Below, one piece after another: positions 24,753 through 33,136 of a DNA stretch of 64,000 bases. The stretch is from JAAUTG01 sp964458705. GTDB taxonomy: Bacteria; Bacteroidota; Bacteroidia; Chitinophagales; Saprospiraceae. Position 1 is the stretch's first letter. Every line of letters starts with the position of its first letter. A program made the translations under genes and the position numbers. The DNA is taken from the NCBI GenBank assembly GCA_964458705.1, contig CAYWKD010000012.1:18335-82334 (forward strand), in the 5' to 3' direction. The notes under the pieces were generated by a model. The model did no database searches. It saw only the letters and a list, made by a program, of their open reading frames with translations, and was not told the origin of the DNA.

Positions 24753-24872
24753 ATGTTATGCAGTGTTCATTCGCCCTATCAACGTATCAACAAAACCAAA
24801 AATTATTTTCTAGCAGTGTAGTGCAACTAGCTCCTAGACGAAAAAAGTTATAGAGGAATCCGTAATCGCCAT

Positions 24873-26336
24873 TTAAACCACTACGGCTGCTTCTTCCGCC
24901 ACTAACTGCTTCAGAAATTGCAAATAGGCATCTACCTCTGCTTTATGCGTTCTAAAACCCAATACGCACAAACGAATCCAGTAAGTCTCCGCAATCGTGG
25001 TGGATGAAACAAAGAAGCGACCATCACTCCATATCTTTTGCAATAGGACTTTGTTATAAGTATTAGCATCGCCATATTTTGGTACAAATCGGTAGGTTGC
25101 TATGGACAGTTCAGGATAAGGCCCAACTTCAAAACCTAGCTTCTGAACTTCCTCATGAAAGTATCTTGTCAATAATATTTTTTCACTCAGCGCTGCTTTG
25201 AAGGGAGCTTCACCAACCAATTGTAGAGGTAGCCATAGCCTCAAGCCTCTAAAATGCTTTGATAGCTCAATTGAAAGATCGTTAGGCGTGGGTTCTACAT
25301 CGCTTTCAGCATCTTGCAAATAATTAGCTTTGAAGGAATTAGCATGATACAAGGTAGCAATATCTTTCACCAAAACTGCACCCAAACCATAGGGCAAGAA
25401 AAAACCTTTATGTGGGTCAAGAGTAATGCTATCCGCCTGCTCTATTCCCTTGAATTGATCTCGGACAGTTGTGCCATCTTCATTTTCTACTTCTGCCATT
25501 AAGAATGCTCCTCCGTAGGCGGCATCAACATGAAACCAAAGGTTGTGTTCCTGAGCAACTTGAGCAATTTTCTCTAGCGGATCAATAATACCCACATCGG
25601 TGGTACCTGCTGAAGCCACTACCAAAAACGGATTTAAGCCCGCTGATTTATCCATTTCTATGAAGTCTTGAAGCGCATCCAATCGCATTTTCAAGCAGTC
25701 ATCCATCGGTACTTCTCGAATGATAACATCTCGCAGACCTGCTGTTCGCAAGGCTTTTAATACACAATGGTGCACCTGTCTTGTAAAATACACCACAGAG
25801 GTTTCTACTTCTTTTGAGCGAATATTTTTCCAATCGCGCGCCGCAGTGATCGCCGTAAGATTAGCGACGGAGCCACCCGAGGTCAAATTGCCAAAAGCCT
25901 GTTCGCCAGTATATCCAGCTAGTTGACACAACCAGCGAATCACTTGGTTTTCAATACGCACTGCTCCAGGATTAGCAAAGTACATGCCCGCATAAGGATT
26001 GGTTACGGCTGCCAGATAATCCGCCATAGCAGAGTGAAAAAGCCCCCCTCCTGGTATGTAACCAAAATGGCGCGCAGAAGGTGGATTAATATTCACTTCA
26101 CTCACACTGCGTTGGTACAAGTCTAGTATGGACTCCATACTCATCGCTTGACCGACTGGCGTTTCAGAGATCGCCACGCCTTCATGTTCGTTTTGATAAA
26201 ATGATTTTTGCTGAGGTAAGGTACGCAAAAATTGCTCTGAATGCCTCAACAGTGCTTCCATCCAATCTGCACGTTGTGCAATTGTTGTCTCTAACTGTCG
26301 TGCAGTGGATTCTAATTGTTTTATTTGATCTAGCAT
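24873..26336 (-). CDS. PLP-dependent group II amino-acid decarboxylase
   Basis: A 487-aa enzyme of the aromatic-amino-acid/glutamate decarboxylase superfamily. Landmarks in order are NPPSARHFGYIPGGG, LTSGGSVANLTAITAAR, HHCVLKALRTAG, VASAGTTDVGIIDPL, FHVDAAYGGAF (Asp for the PLP nitrogen) and the Schiff-base lysine in LDPHKGFFLPYG. It would remove CO2 from an amino acid to give an amine. The substrate (aromatic, Asp or Glu) is not decided by what I can see. It stands alone, with intergenic space on both sides. Confidence 0.85.
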   Translation of the reverse strand: MLDQIKQLESTARQLETTIAQRADWMEALLRHSEQFLRTLPQQKSFYQNEHEGVAISETPVGQAMSMESILDLYQRSVSEVNINPPSARHFGYIPGGGLFHSAMADYLAAVTNPYAGMYFANPGAVRIENQVIRWLCQLAGYTGEQAFGNLTSGGSVANLTAITAARDWKNIRSKEVETSVVYFTRQVHHCVLKALRTAGLRDVIIREVPMDDCLKMRLDALQDFIEMDKSAGLNPFLVVASAGTTDVGIIDPLEKIAQVAQEHNLWFHVDAAYGGAFLMAEVENEDGTTVRDQFKGIEQADSITLDPHKGFFLPYGLGAVLVKDIATLYHANSFKANYLQDAESDVEPTPNDLSIELSKHFRGLRLWLPLQLVGEAPFKAALSEKILLTRYFHEEVQKLGFEVGPYPELSIATYRFVPKYGDANTYNKVLLQKIWSDGRFFVSSTTIAETYWIRLCVLGFRTHKAEVDAYLQFLKQLVAEEAAVVV

Positions 26337-26450
26337 GATTTTACTTGGTTAGTTCCTATTCATCAACGCTCTAATTTAATTTTGGTTAGACCACTGTAAG
26401 ATATTTTTTGCCAAATATAAATTTGTTAACATAGTATAAAAATTATGTAA

Positions 26451-27347
26451 CTACAACTTCGAGGTGAGCTGCTCAAAATGTTCATTCGGAATGAAGAGAT
26501 AGTTGGCAGCGTCTAGTTTTGAGGACAGTTGCTCAACAGATGCTACTACTGAGCGATTGTGAATATTCCACACCTTGTAGTCAAGGCTATGAATGAGCGA
26601 CAATAGCCGCTGTGCGGATTTTTTCCGAAAGGTAGCTACTTCCGCTGCTTTGGATTGCAGCGGTAAAATTTCACAAATAATATAAGGTCGCCATTTTTCA
26701 ATGGCAGCGTAAAAGCCCGCAACCACCTCAACTTCTCCTCCTTCCACATCAATTTTTATCAATCGAAGTTCGGATAGCCCCAAATCCTGAACCAATTGAG
26801 TCCCAGTTGTGGTTGGCACCATTGTTCGATTAGAATATTTTGTAAATTTTCTAAAATCGCTGGTTGTGGTGGCTAAAATATCATCAGGGTAGCGCGTCCA
26901 CAATGCTGCCTCCCCGATGCTGCTAGCAAGTGCCGTCTCTGCAATTTCAACCCGATGAAAATTATTTATGCTACATAATTCCTTTAGATAAGTAGTACAT
27001 TTTTTGTTCGGCTCAATGGCGACATACTTGAGCTGTGGATACTTAGGCACGACCTTTAGCAGCGTTTGTCCAGTGTTTGCTCCCACATCTATGAAAGTGC
27101 CTTGCGCTTCTTCAAGCACCGCAGCTATGACATTGTGAAACCACTGCTCATAATTGGGCAGTAAGTTTTGAAATCCCACACCGTCTATCAAAGGCACTTT
27201 GTACTGCACCCCTCCTCTGTTTATTGTTTTGACATAGTTAATGCGTTTCAAAAAGCCATAGAAGAAATTGAACAGACCAGAGCTTTCTGTTAATAAGGAC
27301 CGATCTATGTTGTGTAATACTCTGATTTTATGAAATGCGTTGAACAT
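26451..27347 (-). CDS. FkbM family SAM-dependent methyltransferase
   Basis: A 298-aa protein started at MFNAFHKIRV (27347). The open frame reaches 27632, but its first part is only the antiparallel reading of the FGE-fold gene's end and a hairpin, so it is not coding. SAM-binding motif FIDVGANTGQTLL; then YVAIEPNKKC and the FkbM hallmark LIKIDVEGGEVEVVAGF. FkbM enzymes O-methylate sugars or small molecules. It follows the Roco-TIR/FGE unit on the same strand after a terminator-like hairpin and may be independent of it. Confidence 0.75.
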   Translation of the reverse strand: MFNAFHKIRVLHNIDRSLLTESSGLFNFFYGFLKRINYVKTINRGGVQYKVPLIDGVGFQNLLPNYEQWFHNVIAAVLEEAQGTFIDVGANTGQTLLKVVPKYPQLKYVAIEPNKKCTTYLKELCSINNFHRVEIAETALASSIGEAALWTRYPDDILATTTSDFRKFTKYSNRTMVPTTTGTQLVQDLGLSELRLIKIDVEGGEVEVVAGFYAAIEKWRPYIICEILPLQSKAAEVATFRKKSAQRLLSLIHSLDYKVWNIHNRSVVASVEQLSSKLDAANYLFIPNEHFEQLTSKL

Positions 27348-27429
27348 CGAGTGCGCTGTTTGAGCCAGTTGTGATTGAATACCTATGGAAGAGCAAAAGT
27401 GCTTATTTTTTTCGATAACGCTATACTCG

Positions 27430-27454
27430 AAAAAAAATTCACCGCCTTCGGCGG
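27430..27454 (-). terminator. intrinsic terminator downstream of FGE-fold gene 1
   Basis: On the minus strand CCGCC-GAA-GGCGG is followed by TGAA and eight T residues. The same block (TTGTGTGGAAG, hairpin, T8) follows the second FGE-fold gene at 32262-32288. It could also serve as the stem-loop that marks retroelement target sites downstream of variable repeats. Confidence 0.6.
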
Positions 27455-27489
27455 ACTTCCACACAAAAAGGTAAAAGAACAAAGTGTTA

Positions 27490-27609
27490 CTAAGCCCTGA
27501 CAAGCCGAAACCCACCGTTGCCGCTCCGAAGGTCCGGATAGTAGTAGTGGCGAAGGGAAGAGCGACAATTCCTTGAAATGCCGCTCCATGAACCGCCCCG
27601 CAACACTCG
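27490..27609 (-). other. putative DGR variable repeat 1 (VR1)
   Basis: The 3' end of the gene. Compared with 32333-32452, 14 of the 24 codons between GGSW and the last GFR differ. In 13 of these the third base (C or T) is identical while the first and/or second base differ, and every difference fits an A in a shared template. Codons lacking A (TGT, CGC, TCT, TCC, CGG, GGG, TTT) are unchanged. Substitutions lie within 27514-27591. The A-poor end (GGGTTTCGGCTTGTC) would be the initiation site. Confidence 0.75.
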
Positions 27610-28209
27610 GGTTCCATTATCTTTTGCATCATCTATCCAAGCTGAACCGTCTTCAGGCGCATTGTTGTAATCACTATGATACTGGTCGGCACACCATTCC
27701 CGAACATTGCCGCTCATATCGTGCAAGCCTAGCTCACTAGGAGCTTTTAAACCAACGGGGTGGGTTTCACCGTAGCTGTTGTCTTCATACCAAGCTACTT
27801 CTGCTAGACGATGACTGCCGGCATAGGGAAAACCCAAGCTAGCTGCACCGCCCCTTGCAGCGTATTCCCATTGCGACTCAGAAGGTAGGCGAAATTGCTT
27901 ACCATCTGCCTGCCGTAGCGCTTTTGCTTCGGAGCATTGATTGAGCCGATCTAAAAAACCGCCTTCTTCACAAATAGCGTCCCAACTGACCGTCTCTACG
28001 GGATGGTTTTCACCTTTAAAATAAGAAGGATTTTCTCCCATCACTGCTGTCCACAAGGCTTGTAAAACCGGGTATTTGCCCATGTAAAAACCTTCTTTAA
28101 AGTAAAAAACTTTGGACTGCTCGTATTCGCCCAAGCGCAAACTGCCGGGCGGCACAAAAATGAGCGGGCAAGCAATGCCCTTAATAGTGAAGTGGCTGAG
28201 GTCTTGCAT
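27490..28209 (-). CDS. FGE-sulfatase/C-type-lectin-fold variable protein 1
   Basis: A 239-aa protein from MQDLSHFTIK. Its ATG shares one base with the stop of the Roco-TIR gene (TAATG), so translation is coupled; the open frame further upstream lies inside that gene. Family marks are FVPPGSLRLG, GFYMGKYPVLQALW, NHPVETVSWDAI, FRLPSESQWEYAARGG, LHDMSGNVREWCAD and RVLRGGSW...GFRLVRA. The two-cysteine active site of true formylglycine-generating enzymes is not present, so a binding rather than enzymatic role is likely. The last 40 codons are a putative DGR variable repeat. Confidence 0.8.
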   Translation of the reverse strand: MQDLSHFTIKGIACPLIFVPPGSLRLGEYEQSKVFYFKEGFYMGKYPVLQALWTAVMGENPSYFKGENHPVETVSWDAICEEGGFLDRLNQCSEAKALRQADGKQFRLPSESQWEYAARGGAASLGFPYAGSHRLAEVAWYEDNSYGETHPVGLKAPSELGLHDMSGNVREWCADQYHSDYNNAPEDGSAWIDDAKDNGTRVLRGGSWSGISRNCRSSLRHYYYPDLRSGNGGFRLVRA

Positions 28210-31013
28210 TATTGTGGTTTTGTAGGATGATGATTGTTCGCAAAGTTTGCTATTTCTTCGGATAAGCGGGCCATAATAATCTTTTTGATGTTGGCGTAGC
28301 CATTTTCTTTGTATAGCTCTAAGCTGCCTCTGTTGAGTTTTTTTAGCCAAAAAAATAGCTTACTTATCTTGCGACTCGTATCAATAATCTTCTCTAAATC
28401 ACTAATGGCTTCACTGTCCATTCTGTGGGCGTTGTTTTTCTTATACTCAACTTTCTGATTTTCAACTTGCCCCCAGTATTCCAATAAATCTTCTTGCAAA
28501 TTATCATCAAAACTTACTTCTTCCACTACAATCGGTACAATCCTTTCTTTAAAGCCAAACTTATTCCAACCGCTCTTTTGAGCAATCGAAAACAACTCTG
28601 TCATACAATATAAAGACCGCAGATACTTGTGACTCACAAACACCAAAATCAAATCTCCGCCGCCGATTTCTGCTATAAATTCATCAATGTATTCGCCATA
28701 GCTGCACTGCTCTTTGTCTCTTTTTATAGGGAAGCCCTGCTTTGTTAATGTATTGTAAAGGTCAGTAACCAAAAGCTCTCGGTCGGGATTGCCTTCATCG
28801 CGCCAAGCGTAGGAAAAATAAATATTAGGCAAAGGGAGCGGCGCATTGGACGATGGCGGATTACTGCTTTCAGAGACAGGAGCATCAATTTCTGCTTTCC
28901 AATTCTCCAGAACCAAATGTGCAAAATCTTTAAAACACAAAGGTTTGCCAACTGTACTAAAAATGGGATACTGGGCTTGGTCTTTTGATGCTACAAAGGC
29001 ATTATGCGTCTCTTTTTCCTTTAGGGCTTTCCAAGCGACCCAGCCTTTTGTGGGGTCTATGGCTATTTCCATAGCGGTATTTCTGCCTACTTCAGCAAAT
29101 TTTTCGCAAATCTTTTTTTGCAATTGCTTGGCTGCGAGGCTTGTCCCTGTAAAAACTAGGAATTGTTTTTCTTGGGTGCTGAACTCAATAATTGCTTTTT
29201 CGCCATCGTGGGTGAAGTAAATCCCGTTTTTCCACACCACATTATCGGTCATGTCGGGTCCGTAATGGCTGATAATATTGATGAGGACATTCTCCGGTAA
29301 GTAATTTTTAAACCGCAAAACAAAGGCAGGCGGTAAGTCCTTTTTTGCCGCTCGGTAAAATTTTGAGGCAATAGCATCAAGTTGCTCGGGCAAATAATCG
29401 GGATAAATATAGACTTTGCTTGTTTCGCCTTGCTCGTTTTGCTCCTCGATTTCAAAAATTAATTTGAAATTTTTCAGCAATGCCAATAAATCCTCGGTGC
29501 CAATCGCTATCTTCTCTTTTGCCTTTAGTTCCGCCAAGCGTGCTGTTACATAAGCAAGGTTCATGCTGCCTTCCCGCTTTCCTAATTGTTTGTTGAGTAC
29601 AGCATAAACGACAGAGGTTAACCACTTGGGGTCAATAAATATTTTATTGGCAAGTTGCGGATTGTCGGGATAGTGAACACAAACGCCGGTCAAATCGAGG
29701 TACTCCAAAAAGTCAGCACGATTCTCAGGGTCAATATTTGCTCGATCGCAGAGTTGGTCAAATTCTTTTCGAGTGAGAAAAGGTCGGCTTTCTTTTTCGA
29801 TTAAGCTTATTGCCTCATCGTAGCTACTCGGATAAGCCTTTCCGAAATAAGGTAAGTCATTTAATTTTTCGATGAGTAGGTCTTTTAAAAGAGGCAATCC
29901 ATAATCTTTCACCGCACTAAAATCGCAGGTGCTTACCGAATAAGGAGCATTTTCAAAGCGACCATCTACTACGCTTTTCTTGCGATCGGCATGGGTTTGC
30001 ACCATGAGTACGGGGGCTTCGCCTTTAGAATAGGCTAAAATATTTTCCAACCAATACTGCTCATCGCGCCATTTTTCATCCACACTTATGGCGGCATCCT
30101 CTGCCTTCATGCGTGCTCGGTATTCGCGTACGTTGGCTTCTTGCGTCCATGCCAACACGTACAATGCCGTAGGCGTCATAAAAAACTGGTGCATGGCGTA
30201 AAAAATTTCCTGCCCACCAAAATCCCAAATGTTCATTTTAAAATCTTCGGAGGGAATAGCGGGCAAATGCTTTTGTTCCAATACCCCCAAACTAACGCCA
30301 TGCGTATATTTTTCTTTGGCGTTATAGGCTTCTCCACGCAAGCGTTTAATCATAGAGGTTTTACCCACTCTTCCATTGCCCACCACTATCATTTTAGCGC
30401 GGTAGTTGAATCGCTCAATACCTCGCTGTTCATCCTTGTAGAGTTCCGACAAATAGCCCCGCATTTTTAGCCAAGCGTTGCCTTCAGCTCCAGACAAATC
30501 TTCCTCCCCTAGACGGATAGGGCTGCCTTTAACATAGACCATTTCCAGCTTGGGGCAGTCCGCCAAGCGAGCAGGAAGGGAAGTAAGCGCCTCATTTTCT
30601 GCCACATCCAATAAGCGCAGTTCAGGGAAATTCCCTGCCATACGGATATGTTTTAAGGAATAACGATTACAGGCAGCATATACATCTTGTAAGGCAGCAA
30701 AACCAGCGGGCAGCTCTAGGGCTTTCAATCCACAGCTACTCACATCCAAATGCTGCAACAAGGGCAATGCCCCAGCAAATTTTAAGGTGGCTAATTCCTT
30801 GTTATCGCTCAGGTTGAGGTATTCTAATTTTTCTAAGCCTTGAAGGGGCAGGGACAGGCTCGAAAAATTGTTTTCCGTCGCAGAAATACCAATGACTTCT
30901 CCTGCTGCATTGCAGCAAAAGGCGTTGGCGTGATGAAATTGCCGTAGGGCAAGGATGCTGTCCTGCGGCTGAAAGGCGATACCAAAAATTTGTTTTAATT
31001 GTTGTGCTTGCAT
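28209..31013 (-). CDS. LRR-Roc-COR-TIR (Roco family) protein
   Basis: A 934-aa cytosolic protein from MQAQQLKQIF. Domains: leucine-rich repeats at about 55-165 (LEYLNLSDN, LQHLDVSSCGLKALE, LRLLDVAEN); Roc GTPase at about 205-385 with P-loop VGNGRVGKTS, switch DFGGQE and a THAD base motif; COR region at about 400-700; and a C-terminal TIR domain at about 725-860 (PNIYFSYAWRDEG, LILVFVSHKYLRS, YCMTELFSIAQ, with the likely catalytic Glu of TIR NADases). This layout suggests sensing, a GTP switch and TIR-mediated signalling or NAD depletion, as in anti-phage or self-recognition systems. The FGE-fold gene is translationally coupled downstream. Confidence 0.85.
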   Translation of the reverse strand: MQAQQLKQIFGIAFQPQDSILALRQFHHANAFCCNAAGEVIGISATENNFSSLSLPLQGLEKLEYLNLSDNKELATLKFAGALPLLQHLDVSSCGLKALELPAGFAALQDVYAACNRYSLKHIRMAGNFPELRLLDVAENEALTSLPARLADCPKLEMVYVKGSPIRLGEEDLSGAEGNAWLKMRGYLSELYKDEQRGIERFNYRAKMIVVGNGRVGKTSMIKRLRGEAYNAKEKYTHGVSLGVLEQKHLPAIPSEDFKMNIWDFGGQEIFYAMHQFFMTPTALYVLAWTQEANVREYRARMKAEDAAISVDEKWRDEQYWLENILAYSKGEAPVLMVQTHADRKKSVVDGRFENAPYSVSTCDFSAVKDYGLPLLKDLLIEKLNDLPYFGKAYPSSYDEAISLIEKESRPFLTRKEFDQLCDRANIDPENRADFLEYLDLTGVCVHYPDNPQLANKIFIDPKWLTSVVYAVLNKQLGKREGSMNLAYVTARLAELKAKEKIAIGTEDLLALLKNFKLIFEIEEQNEQGETSKVYIYPDYLPEQLDAIASKFYRAAKKDLPPAFVLRFKNYLPENVLINIISHYGPDMTDNVVWKNGIYFTHDGEKAIIEFSTQEKQFLVFTGTSLAAKQLQKKICEKFAEVGRNTAMEIAIDPTKGWVAWKALKEKETHNAFVASKDQAQYPIFSTVGKPLCFKDFAHLVLENWKAEIDAPVSESSNPPSSNAPLPLPNIYFSYAWRDEGNPDRELLVTDLYNTLTKQGFPIKRDKEQCSYGEYIDEFIAEIGGGDLILVFVSHKYLRSLYCMTELFSIAQKSGWNKFGFKERIVPIVVEEVSFDDNLQEDLLEYWGQVENQKVEYKKNNAHRMDSEAISDLEKIIDTSRKISKLFFWLKKLNRGSLELYKENGYANIKKIIMARLSEEIANFANNHHPTKPQ

Positions 31014-31078
31014 ATTGCGGTGGTTTTTTTTCCGTAGGTGTGAATTTATACAAATATACGAAATGCGCGGGATATACG

Positions 31079-31570
31079 ATGGCTGCAATGATGTCAAATC
31101 TACGATGATGTCAGGGCTAACGCCCCTCCTTTGTTTGTTTTTTTTGGCACGACAATCTACGATGATGTCAAATCTACGATGATGTCAGGGCTACGCCCCT
31201 CTTTTGTTTGTTTTTTTTGGCACAACAATCTACGATGATGTCAAATCTACGATGATGTCAGGGCTACGCCCCTCTTTTGNNNNNNNNNNNNNNNNNNNNN
31301 NNNNNNNNNNNNNNNNNNNNNNNNNNNNNNNNNNNNNNNNNNNNNNNNNNNNNNNNNNNNNNNNNNNNNNNNNNNNNNNGTTTGTTTTTTTTGGCACAAC
31401 AATCTACGATGATGTCAAATCTACGATGATGTCAAATCTACGATGATGTCAGGGCTACGCCCCTCTTTTGTTTGTTTTTTTTGGCACAACAATCTACGAT
31501 GATGTCAAATCTACGATGATGTCAGGGCTATGCCCCTCTTTTGTTTGTTTTTTTTGGCACAACAATCCTC
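31079..31570. repeat. tandem array of ~73-bp REP-like units
   Basis: The units contain one or more CTACGATGATGTCA copies, the palindromic GGGCTACGCCC (or GGGCTAACGCCC), then a pyrimidine stretch TTTGTTTGTTTTTTTTGGCA and CAACAAT. At least five units are visible, with a scaffold gap in the middle. The units give open frames (MFVFFGTTIYDDV) that are artefacts. Confidence 0.8.
31280..31379. other. assembly gap (100 N) inside the repeat array
   Basis: Exactly 100 N bases between near-identical repeat units. The true length and unit number are unknown. Confidence 0.95.
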
Positions 31571-32262
31571 ACAAAAAGGGGCGTAGCCCTAACATCTTCA
31601 TAGACACAATAATCCCCACAAAAAAAGGGGCGTTAGCCCTGACATCTTCATCGCCTGATAGCTTCATCGCCAATTGGCATCATCGCTAATGCTACCATTC
31701 AAATAAATATTTGTCCTCAAAATCAACCTCAAATTTTTCAAGCAACAACAAATATTCCGCTCGAAAGGATTGTTTTTTATGATGCTCCGGCTGATTTAAA
31801 ACATATTTCACCACCCTGTCAATGTGCGATTTTGAATAGGTAAATGCCCCGAATCCATTTTGCCACGAAAATTTAGTAGGGAGGTATTTTTTGCCATTGA
31901 GCCATTTAGAAGACCCTGATTTGACTTGTTCCATTAGTTTGGATGGGGAAATATTTGGGTGCATCCCCACAAATAGGTGCGCATGGTCGGGGTTGCAATA
32001 AATGGCGTATGTTTTACATTTGTGATGGGTAACAATTCCACAAATCACTTTTTCTAATTCATCTCTAAACGATTCTTTGATTAGATTTTGCCTGCCTTTG
32101 ACCGCAAAAACGTATTGAATATATAATTGTGTGTATGTATTTGCCATATTTTATGATGATGTTAATGCCAGTCTATGATGATGTCAGGGCTACGCCCCTT
32201 ATAATGATGCTGGGGCTAACGCCCCTCCTTTGTTTGTTTTTTTTTGGCACAACAATCCCCCA
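31571..32262. mobile_element. IS200/IS605-type (REP-associated) element with flanking REP-like hairpins
   Basis: A single-transposase element. To its left are two inverted copies of the REP motif (AGGGGCGTAGCCCTAACATC and a GTTAGCCC variant); to its right are forward copies with the same GGGCTACGCCCC / GGGGCTAACGCCCC hairpins and the T-rich stretch. The arrangement matches transposases that live among REP sequences. Element ends cannot be fixed by eye. Confidence 0.6.
31692..32147 (-). CDS. IS200/IS605 family Y1 transposase (TnpA)
   Basis: A 151-aa HUH single-strand transposase of normal length. The HUH motif is PDHAHLFVG at about residue 52. The catalytic tyrosine is in GAFTYSKSHIDRVVKYVLNQ. 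The basic strand LYIQYVFAVKGRQN near the start is typical. It cuts and joins single-stranded DNA at hairpin-marked ends; the REP-like hairpins around it are the probable substrate. It lies between two paralogous FGE-fold genes and may explain their separation. Confidence 0.85.
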   Translation of the reverse strand: MANTYTQLYIQYVFAVKGRQNLIKESFRDELEKVICGIVTHHKCKTYAIYCNPDHAHLFVGMHPNISPSKLMEQVKSGSSKWLNGKKYLPTKFSWQNGFGAFTYSKSHIDRVVKYVLNQPEHHKKQSFRAEYLLLLEKFEVDFEDKYLFEW

Positions 32263-32288
32263 AAAAAAATTCACCGCCTTCGGCGGCC
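32262..32288 (-). terminator. intrinsic terminator downstream of FGE-fold gene 2
   Basis: On the minus strand CCGCC-GAA-GGCGG is followed by TGAA and eight T residues. It is nearly identical to the block at 27430-27454 after the other FGE-fold gene. Confidence 0.6.
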
Positions 32289-32332
32289 TTCCACACAAGA
32301 AAAGGATAAAAGGGTAAAAGTGCAAAGGGTTA

Positions 32333-32452
32333 CTAAGCCCTGACAAGCCGAAACCCATAGTTGCTGTACCGATCGTTTGGATAGTTGAGGTAGCGATAGG
32401 AAGAGCGACAATCCCTAGTATAGTAGACCCAAGAACCGCCCCGCAACACTCG
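32333..32452 (-). other. putative DGR variable repeat 2 (VR2)
   Basis: Partner of 27490-27609, same length and register. Variable residues after GGSW read VYYTRDCRSSYRYLNYPNDR, against SGISRNCRSSLRHYYYPDLR in copy 1. Changes lie within 32357-32434. The inferred template would encode WNNNTRNCRSSNRNNN, then (N/Y)PNNRNNNNGFR, the usual AAC/AAT-rich pattern of DGR templates for this fold. Confidence 0.75.
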
Positions 32453-33136
32453 GCGACTAGTGTCTCCACCTTTTATCCATGCGGAGCCGTCTTTAGGCGC
32501 ATTATTATAATTGCGGTGCCAATGGTCGGCACACCATTCCCGAACATTCCCGCTCATATCGTGCAAGCCTAGCTCATTGGGGGCTTTTAGACCAACGGGA
32601 TGGGTCTCGCCATAGCTGTTTTCATCGTACCAAGCTACTTCTGCTAAACGATGACTGCCAGCGTAGGGAAACCCCAGGCTGTGCTTGCCGCCTCGTGCGG
32701 CGTATTCCCATTCTGCTTCGGAGGGTAAGCGATACTTTTGTCCTGTTTTTTCGCTCAGCCACTGACAATAAGTTACAGCACCGTACCAAGATACCTCAAC
32801 AATCGGATGTTGCTCGTAGCCCAGAGCAGGTCGCCAGGCGTTTTCTTCTTTTTGTACGCCCCACCTATATTCATTCACCATTTCTTCTCCAGCGTATTCG
32901 CCCGTTTTTACCGTACTGCTGCCATATTCGTTCAAAAAGACAGCATATTGAGCATTGGTTACCGTATATTGAGCCATATAAAAGGTGGGTACAGTAACGA
33001 GATGTTCGGGTTTCTGTCTTTTGTCTGGTGATTGGTTGTCGCCCATCATAAAGCTGCCACCCGCTACTTTTATCATTGAAAAGGAAAAGGCATTGGGGAC
33101 TTGTTCAATAATAGGTGGAGGTATGGTATGGATCAT
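32333..33136 (-). CDS. FGE-sulfatase/C-type-lectin-fold variable protein 2
   Basis: A 267-aa paralogue of 27490-28209 with a fuller N-terminus: MIKVAGGSFMMGDNQ, HLVTVPTFYMAQYTVTNAQY, HPIVEVSWYGAVTYCQWLSEKTG, YRLPSEAEWEYAARGG, LHDMSGNVREWCAD and RVLRGGSW. Residues from GFPYAGSHRLAEVAWY on are nearly identical to the other copy until the variable end. There is no signal peptide, so it is cytosolic. The active-site cysteine pair of sulfatase-activating enzymes is missing. It is a probable ligand-binding protein diversified by a retroelement. No Roco gene is attached to this copy. Confidence 0.8.
   Translation of the reverse strand: MIHTIPPPIIEQVPNAFSFSMIKVAGGSFMMGDNQSPDKRQKPEHLVTVPTFYMAQYTVTNAQYAVFLNEYGSSTVKTGEYAGEEMVNEYRWGVQKEENAWRPALGYEQHPIVEVSWYGAVTYCQWLSEKTGQKYRLPSEAEWEYAARGGKHSLGFPYAGSHRLAEVAWYDENSYGETHPVGLKAPNELGLHDMSGNVREWCADHWHRNYNNAPKDGSAWIKGGDTSRRVLRGGSWVYYTRDCRSSYRYLNYPNDRYSNYGFRLVRA

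Noticed and set aside
27348..27632. N-terminal extension of the FkbM methyltransferase
   Set aside because: This part is the antiparallel reading of the FGE-fold gene end and its terminator. The same false peptide appears opposite the second FGE-fold gene, so it reflects shared DNA, not a shared protein.
28210..28350. N-terminal extension of FGE-fold gene 1
   Set aside because: Lies inside the Roco-TIR gene in another frame, is basic and has no family similarity; the coupled TAATG start fits better.
31079..31570. CRISPR-like array
   Set aside because: Repeats are contiguous with no unique spacers, unit length and hairpins fit REP-like elements, and no cas genes are nearby.
31204..31689. Plus-strand ORFs reading MFVFFGTTIYDDV
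   Set aside because: Translations of a noncoding tandem repeat, one containing X from the gap; no start context or family.
32173..32469. 98-aa ORF overlapping the end of FGE-fold gene 2
   Set aside because: Out-of-frame shadow on the same strand; it resembles the FkbM extension only because the underlying VR DNA is homologous.
27490..33136. FGE-fold genes as true sulfatase-activating enzymes
   Set aside because: The catalytic cysteine pair that lies after GGS in real formylglycine-generating enzymes is absent (only one Cys, in NCRSS/DCRSS), and the region is hypervariable.
27490..33136. A complete diversity-generating retroelement in the window
   Set aside because: No reverse transcriptase ORF, accessory gene or A-rich template copy could be found on either strand; only the target repeats are present.
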